A DNA stretch of 64,000 bases from Choristoneura fumiferana (taxonomy: Eukaryota > Arthropoda > Insecta > Lepidoptera > Tortricidae): positions 1,186,845 to 1,250,844 of the forward strand of contig NC_133493.1 of the NCBI RefSeq assembly GCF_025370935.1. Direction: 5' to 3'. The number at the start of each line of letters is the position of its first letter. Position 1 is the stretch's first letter. The notes under the pieces are model-generated. The model saw only the letters and a program-made list of their open reading frames with translations. It made no database searches and was not told the origin of the DNA. Shown piece by piece: positions 36,601 to 45,600 of this stretch. Position numbers and translations under genes: made by a program.

Positions 36601-39600
36601 TATAGTTGATAGATACCAGTTTGTTGAGTCGATCCCGCCTCACCCGCCGCAGGCGCGTAGTGTGCGTCGAACACTGGTCCAAGAACTCGTGCCTCCTATT
36701 CTCGGCCTCCAGCTGTTTGATGAACGCTATCTCGCGCAGTTTCTCCTCCTCATCGTGCGCTTTACGAACTATATCCTGAAACGAGAAAGAGACATTCGTC
36801 CCTTAGAACGCCACAATAAACGACAGATTCACAATCAAGAACATCGTATGCCATAACAGTTATTCATAACACTTTTCGAATTTCATTAATTTGTCCCATA
36901 ATACCCATAATTTTCTGATGCCGTAATATGTTAACCACAATGGATAATAATTAATAATCATTTTGTCCAATGTTATAATGGATTATATAAATTAGAATAT
37001 GACAAAAGATTTTATGGTCAAAACACCACAAACGGGACTTATCACGCTATTATTGCACAAGTAATATTTACCTCGACGTTTCGGCAACGTTACAGTTGCC
37101 GTGGTCACGAGTAGACTGAAGTGTGGGGTGTCATAGCGTGATAAGTCCCGTTTGTGGTATTTTGACTATGAGTGAGAATCACGAAAGTTTAAAACGTTAT
37201 AAAAGATTTTATGGACAATATAGACCCTAAATAATTAAATAAATCTTTCTCTACATTTCGGAGGCATGTTTATCTGAGATAAAGTACAATGTTTAAAACT
37301 TTCGTGATTCACGTTTTTTTTTTATGTGCATGGCTAACCTTCAGGTGTTGGTCGCGGTTTTCAGCTGCCTTCTGCAGCCGCCTTTCCATCCGCATCCTCT
37401 TCTCCTCAATAAGCTGGTTCTTTGCAACCTACAAACACATACAAAGTTGATGTTTATTGACAATGATGATGAAGATGATGTCCTATGAAAGTACAGAATG
37501 GTCGTCGCAGCGTTTGCTACTGACGTAGGTACCTTGACTTCTTCGACCCTGGCCAGCAGCTGGTGTATCTTCTTAGCCCTCTCCGTCTGGTACTCTAACC
37601 TCTGACGCTCCGCGCGAGCTTGCTTCGCTTGAAGTCTGCAAATAATCAAACAATAAGTTTGTTCCAATTTTCATTTTTATTACTGAGGGGACAACTTTTA
37701 TAGCTCGTTTGGTATGGAAGCCTTTATATATAGTTTTTTTTGCTGTACCACGTTTTGTAACAGTTTCTTGTCCAACAAAAAGGGCAAAGTTGTTTTTGCA
37801 TATAATTTAATCACGAGCGTAGCGCATAACCTGCCTGTTTTAGTTTAGTGATGGTCGACTCGAGTTGCTAACTCGAGTTAACTCGAGTTGGGCTTAACTC
37901 GAATCAACTCGAGTCAAAAATATATAAATAAATGATTCAAAGTCAAAGTCAAAGTCAAAATATCTTTATTCGATTTAGGCTATAACAAGCACTTATGAAT
38001 GTCAAAAAAATCTACCACCGGTTCGGAAAAACCTCTGCTGAGAAGAATCCGGCAAGAAACTCAACGAGGTATAGGATTCGATCTCAAACAATAGTTTCCT
38101 TTTTTTACTTTAGTTAGTATAACTTTCCCAATACATTATAAATAAATAATATAAAAAATGAAAGATTTGAAACATAAAAATATAATTTGTTTGTCTGCTC
38201 CATTTTTTTAAAACTATTAGTGCGAATGTTACGTGAATTTTAACTCGAGTTAAATCGAGTTTTGTTTTGCCCGAGTTGGCACATCACTATTTTATTTTAG
38301 TTCCTGGGGTGATTAACTATTACATGAGTGACAAATGACAAGTAAATTCTGTAAATATGATAGCCTACTAGGGTAAACCAATTTTATAGCTTTGATGAAG
38401 ACTTTTTCTCCACACTTTGTATAAAATGCGTACCGTCTTAGAGCATCCTGGAAACTGCCACGGCGTTTTATCCCCTGGGATAACTTTGCGTGTAGTTGCT
38501 GAGCGCGACCTGTTACATAGTAAAAAAACATACATATTTATTGATTGAACCACTGAAGGTAAGGCCTGTGGGCAAAACCTCGGGCATAAACTAGTTTGAA
38601 ACTTTACACAAATTAACCAGTTATAAATAAAAAATCTATCGTACAATTAAATACCCATTGGCCTACTCAAACCAAATATAGGATCTAGTGCCAGAAATAG
38701 AGCGTGACCCATTTTTAACGGTGATTCACAATTCATAGTTAACATAATAATAACTGCATGTATTGTTAGAATAGTAGAGGACATATCGAAAATACAAACT
38801 GAGACATGGATGCACAGAAAAACCAGAAAAAGAGACCAGCGCTGGGAATCGAACCCAGGTCCTCAGCAATCCGTGCTGCGTGCTATAACCCCTACACCAC
38901 CGCTGGACAGGAATTTAGACACGAATTTTTCCTATGCATACATATCTCAGGTTGCTTATTTCTACTACGCTACTTATGCAGCAGCACTAGCGACATCTAT
39001 GTTTTCGCTCTCATCGAGAGACGTCACATTCTATCGGAACCAACCGCTCACCCAGACAAGAGATGTCGCTACTAAGCAATCAGACATAGTAGAGGACAGA
39101 TGACCGTTGGTGCCGAAAAGTTTACGAATGGAGATCGCAGATCGGCAAGCACAGCATAGGACGTCCACCAATGAGATAGACAAATGACCCGGCCGCGATT
39201 TACGGTAGATGCAAACCGCTTCCATCCAACCGAAGCAACTGGAGGTTAATGGGAAGGCCTATGTCCAACAATCAACGTCCTATGATTGATGACGTTTCGT
39301 TATGCTGTCGCGAAATTTAAACAATCGGTTATTTTTTAAATATAAATTGACTAGCGACCCGCCTCGGTTTCGCACGAGTGCAATTTTGAAAATAATGACG
39401 CGAATAACCTTACCGTCGTCGGCGGCAACACAATTTTCACCTCTCACCTCCCTATCCCCAAAACTACATTCGCGCGGAGCCGGGACAAATCGCTAGCTAT
39501 AAATACCAATATATATAAAAATCAATGCCACTTTTCGTTGTAATTTTATAATTCAAGAACGGGCTCACCTATCCAAACCAAATGTTTAGGCTAGGTTCGG

Positions 39601-42600
39601 ACTATTTAGTAGATGGTTTATGTGAAGTTTGCACAAAATCGGTAATGCGGTTCTTCATTTATCACATTTTTTGTATACATAGCGAAGCACGTACCGGGCC
39701 GCTAGTTATGTATAAATTTATAAACCTTCCTCTTCAATCACCCTATCTAATGATAACAATCGCAATAAAATTCATTGCGTAGTTTAAATTAAAAAGATCT
39801 AAGCGTACCATCGCGAACCGGAATCGTTAAGAGACTCGCCACTGTCTTTCATTTAGCCGTGTCAGACATAATCACACCTTGAACCTTGACAAATTCGCAC
39901 AAAATAGCGAAATTGAGCGCCGCATCCGGTTGGGGTGCTTTTGGCAAATTGTCTGAAGTGTTCAAGGGTACCAACACTCCCATTAACCTGAAGCGCCGCA
40001 CATTTGAGCAACGCGTACTTCCAGTCATGGTCCACGGAGCCGAGTCATGGACACTTACAAACCAGATGATGCACAAGCTCCAAGTTACTCGAAGGGCGAT
40101 GTTGGGTATTTCTCTCCGTGACCGAATTAGGAACACCAAGTCATTGCTACCAGAAAGTGGAAATGGGCAGGCCATATATGCCGTAGGCAGGACCACAGGT
40201 GGAGTAGATAGATAGATAGATAAAAAACTTTATTCACAACATGCCATGACAATTGTACAATAACAAACAATAAGTTGTTACATATGTAGAGTAGACGAGT
40301 GCTTGAGTGGAGACCAAGAACGGGACACAGAAATGTGGGCAGGCAACCGATGTGTTGGACGGACGATCCTGTTAGAGTGTCTGGGAAGAACTGGATGCGA
40401 AGGGCACAAGACCGAACGAAATGGCGTGCATTGGAAGAGACCTACACTAAGCATTGAGTGGATAATGGTTGAAGAAGAAGAGAAGACATGATCGTAGTAA
40501 ATATTTTTATTAGTAAAAACAGAATAACATTACACAGCCAAATTAATAACAGCAGCAAGTGGCTCAACAATCTCGGTTTGCGACTGTACATACAGCATAC
40601 ATATTTAGACGGCGACTGTTGGCGGGAAGACCATGTAATGAAGAAACATCTGCCTATTTAGAAAAATCGCATTTAGCCAATCCGTGTATTCTACATCACC
40701 CCTTTCACTTAGCATTTTCATTACAAAACACAGATTTATTTTCAGTAACGTCCTGCCAATCTTTTCGCAAAGCGGTCTTACCAGGATCCCTGGCCACTAG
40801 AGCTTCAAGCACGACCAAAGTGTCCACTCGCTCCGCCCAGGACATGCCAGCCAGCGCCGTCTCGTACTGGTCCTCCAAGCTGGCCGCTAAAGACCCCAGG
40901 TTTTCAGGAGCCGGCACTGATATCTCTTCGCAGAGGATCTCTGCGTCAGTCTGTTAAAAACATTCAAGGCCTAAGGCATTAGATAATAAGACCTTTGAGG
41001 CCGTATTGCCTAACATTTCTGTGGCTCGCGACCGCAATCAAATGACAGATTTCGAATACAAAAACAGACATTTGATCGCGAACGTCAGAAATGTTAGGAA
41101 ATACAGCCGCTGATCTAAAAGATACTTGAGCCTGGAAAAACAAGATCTGGCCTACGGTAGTTGTCCCCAAGTCAACGAGGAAACGACTAGCTGGCGACTG
41201 TTTTCTGACTTGAGAAACTAGCAACAACGGCAACGTAGATCCCGTATTAATAAAAGATATAATAATAAAAATAATAATCCCAGCCTATATACGTCCCACT
41301 GCTGGGCACAGGCCTCCTCTCAGAATGAGAGGGCTTGGGCAGTAGTTCCCACGCGGGCCCAGTGCGGATTGGGAACTTCACACACACCATTGAATTGCTT
41401 CGCAGGTTTGTGCAGGGTCAAGCAGAGGATCGTGGGTTCAAACCCCGGCTCGCACCTCTGAGTTTTTCGGAATTCATATGCGAAATTACATTTGAAATTT
41501 ACCACGAGCTTTACGGTGAAGGAAAACATCGTGAGGAATAAAAGATATAAGATCTGTAAATTTTTAGCAGAATTTTGAAATAAATCTAATTTTGTGTTAA
41601 TTAATACGCATATTATGAACACAATAAATAGAGTCTTACCTCAGTATCGTCGGTCTCAGTGTCCAAATCTATGTCAGAAACTTGCTGCAGCTCCATGATC
41701 TGGCGGTTTAACAGTTCTTCTTCCTCGCTCAGTTTCCTCTGATCCACCTCAGACTGGAAATCCAACGCCCAACTAATCTTCTTCTCGTTCTCTTCAATTT
41801 GCGACGTCATCTCTGCAATCTCCGACATCTCTGATGGATCAGCTGTCTTCAATATCTCATTATGATTGGGCAGTTGGTCGTCGTCTTCTAAATATTTAAG
41901 CGTGGACTTGAATTCCGCTTTCCACTTGTCAAAGTCAAAAGCCTCCTCAGTGCTTTCTTGAGATCGCGCTAAACCTGTAGTCAGACTTTCCAATGATGAA
42001 TGTAATCTATTTTTGGTGAGTTCCGACGATTCAGCGTCTTCAAGAGAATCTTTAGCTTTTTCAGCTTTTTTCAGAAGAGCTTTACTTCGTGCAGATCTTT
42101 TCAGGCCAGTTACATCAGACTTTTGTCTGATCATGTCTAGATTTCTTCTAGTATCAGTTCTGTTCTTAGCTGTAGCAACTTTTTCTGGTTTGACTGTCTG
42201 AGGTTGTTCAGATTTTGCTCTATCCACTTTGGGAGTAACTGGCGCGTGCATAGGCTTCACTTCTTGTTTAGGGGACTCTATCATATTTAAAGTCGGTAAA
42301 CTAGTAGTTGCAGAGGGCTGGTGGAATCTATTAGACCAGTGTGATTTAGAATGTTTTTTTGATTCCCGACTCAAACGTCTAGACTTTACAGTGAGCCAGC
42401 CATCGTTGTCATTCTTATTGCTATCTACGTTAAGTACTTCTACCGAGTTAGCTGCATCGTGTATCATTTCTAAGTCATCTGGGACTAGAGTCCTTAAGCT
42501 CTCACTCGATTCTATACGGGACATATCTATCTGTGTAACTATGGTATCAGAGCTGCTATATTCATCACAATCCTTTATTTTTTCAAGCGCTGGATTTGCT

Positions 42601-45600
42601 GTTTCCTTCTTATCTCCTTTCTCATTAACTTTTAAAGTAGTAGGCCTTAGAGGTCGCTTCTTAGGATCTAACTTGGGCTGGTTTACTTTAGCGTCTCCTG
42701 ATCCCATTTGGATGTTTTTGTTCACAACTTTTTTTGGGACGGCACCTTTATTTGCTACGTTGGAAGAAGTGTCAAAAAGGCTGGGTCTACCAGTTGTCAA
42801 ATTGAACGGATAGCTGCACTTGCTTGTTATGCTTCTTTTCGGACATTGTCTTTGAACTTTAGGGGTTGTGTTTGACCTAATTTCTACAGCTGTTTTGCTT
42901 CTAATCAATGGAGTTGCTCTAGTAGGAGTTTTAACTTCAGTTTTAGCAGGAATTACCTTAGGTTTAGCTGCAGCTTGCGAGTATGCTGGCTTTACGTGCA
43001 GTTTGGTTTCAACTTTAGGCTCAGGCTTTTTAAAATCTTTATCATCCTTAAAATCATCCTTATTTTTAATAGGCTCTTTATCTTTACTAGTTTCTACATT
43101 CTCCTTTAATAAATCAATCGGAGTTTTTTTTTCGGCAATGCATCCAGCGTTAGGTCCACAATCTTGAACTATTCCCTTTTCCATCGATTTAGAATCAGTT
43201 TTAGAATTCTCGTCAACAATTAATTCAGACATATCGTCAACCTTTTCTTGCTTATCTTCAACTGATTTAATGGAACTCTCGTTTGAAATATCTGCAAAGT
43301 TATCATCAGATTTAGAAAGAGATTCTGATGAACTATTATCTTTTTCAACGGAAGCATCAGTGTTACCATTAATTTCAAAGTTATGGACAACATCAGATGA
43401 TGGCAATTTATGTTCAATTACATCGTCATTTGGCTTAACTTGCTCGATTTTTGTTGTGTCGTTGTCTTTTAATGACTCTAAAAGAACAATGTTACAGCTA
43501 TTTTTTTCTTCGACAGTTGCTTCGTTCTGAACTGACTTATCTTTAGAGATTGATTTCGCTATCCGGTTTTCCACTTCAATATCTTCATTCAGCATGTTTT
43601 CATTTTTGGCTTTATTTTCTACTAATTGCTTGGTAAGAAAATCAGTCTCCATTGCGTCTAGGGTAGCATTGGTGGTTTTTGCTTGTGCGGACAACTCTTC
43701 AGTGGAATCTTTTCTGACATTTTTAGTACCCAATTTGCTTTTTGTCGATTTCACAACTACAGGTTTAGGAGAAGCATTAGGGCATTGCTTAGCTTTGCCT
43801 AATTCCACGACAGGTAGTATATCATCCTCCACTGTTTCACCGGCAACACCCTGAACTTGTAAAACTGGCAATACTTTCTCATCATTCTCCTCAATAACAC
43901 CACCAACCGTTCCATTAACATATTTTTCTTTAATCTCAGTCAATTTTGTTTCCAATTTAGGCTCAGGTTTAGCAGTAACTTTAGAAGCAGCAATTTTATT
44001 ACTAAAGAACTCAATATTGGCCTTAGGGCTCGTGCTATGTCCCGATGAGACACGAGGGCTAATCTTGCCACTGCCTGGACTAGCTTTACCAGTTAGACTG
44101 GGGCTGTTCTTGCCACTAGGAGTATTATGTCCAGAAAGACAAGGACTATTTTTACCTGACACAGACGGTGAACTCTTCACCGAATGAGTGCGTCTAGATT
44201 CTGGGCGGACAAAGTCAGTCTTACGTATCTCCCAAGCAAGACTCTGAGGTCTCTGCGGAGGGGGGGTATTGTCATACTCCCATTTGAGACGGAACCACTC
44301 TCCCAGTGCTTTGAAGTCGCGCGTGTAGTTTTCAAGCACCAGTATCACTTCTTGGCATTCGTTCAGATTTTCGTGAGCTTCGACTGTGTTATATATTTCA
44401 CCCACCTGTGGAAGATGACCTTACTATAAGTCAGTTACAGCAACAAAAAGAACAGTGCTGCAGTGGTCAGAGCCGTATTGCGCAACGTTTCTGGCACTCG
44501 CGACCGCAATCAAATGGCAGATAAAAAACTGTCATTTGATTGCGATCGCGAGCGTCAAAGTCAAAGTCAAAGTCAAAGTCAAAGTCAAAGTCAAAGTCAA
44601 AGTCAAAATATCTTTGTTTAATTTAGGCTATAACAAGCACTTATGAATGTCAAAAAAAAACTACCACCGGTTCGGAAAAACCTCTGCTGAGAAGAATCCG
44701 GCAGATACGTTAGGCAATAAGGACTCAGATCATCTAAGGCATTTGAAAAAAATCTAATAGTTTTCAACTTCATACAAAAAGGTAGATAGATAGAACGATG
44801 CGGCAAATTCGATTGAGATTGCTCACACGTTAGTAAGATGATAAGGAGACCATACTAAAACAAGGTGTGCTCGAATGTATAGTCAAATGTAGACCGTGAG
44901 CCGCTCGATCCTGTAGCTCATTCGGAATTCGGAGTCAATAAGATTTGAAAGGATTCTAATCTGCTCGAGAAACTGACCCTTTGGAATTTTTAGATTCGGA
45001 TTTGCCCATTTTAAGGTCTCTACACATTACACCGTATCATACCATGACCGTACTAGCAACGTGCCAGGCAAAAGATATTCTTTGTATTTAAAAGTATGAG
45101 ACTATGACCACTAGCACGTTTCGTAACCAACAGTCGCCGTCGCGTGTCATATATGCGTTTGACATTCGGTTTGACACTCTGTCTGACACGCTCCTATTAC
45201 GGTCATGGCATGGTACGGTGTAATGTGTAGATCCTTCAGTCACAATTGATACTCACGGCTCTCTGCAGGTCCCCAAACAGCAGCGCCCAGTAGCGCGCGC
45301 GCAGTTCGGAGCGCTTGTCGCGGCCGGCGGAGGCCGAGCGCAGGCGCGAGGCGGGAGGGCGCGGCGGCGCGCGGCGCGGGACCGCCTGCGCGCGCGGCGG
45401 CTTGCGCAAGAAACGACCTGCGGCACTTACTGTTACTACTGATGAAAGAGAAGTCTTTAAACTCTTTAATAGGGATAAGGGCCCACAGACGTTAAGAAAA
45501 ATCCTACGATCAGTAGGGCTACAACGAAAATAGAAGTTCGTATAGTACCTTCCCTCTCACTCTCGTATGAAATAATATTAGCGTCAGCGTCGATCGGTCC

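Noticed and set aside
42229..43854. Several plus-strand frames in this stretch
   Set aside because: Shadows of SCAPER exon 3. The minus strand has the conserved protein.
45315..45533. Arg/Gly-rich frame
   Set aside because: Antisense of the GC-rich SCAPER exon 2.
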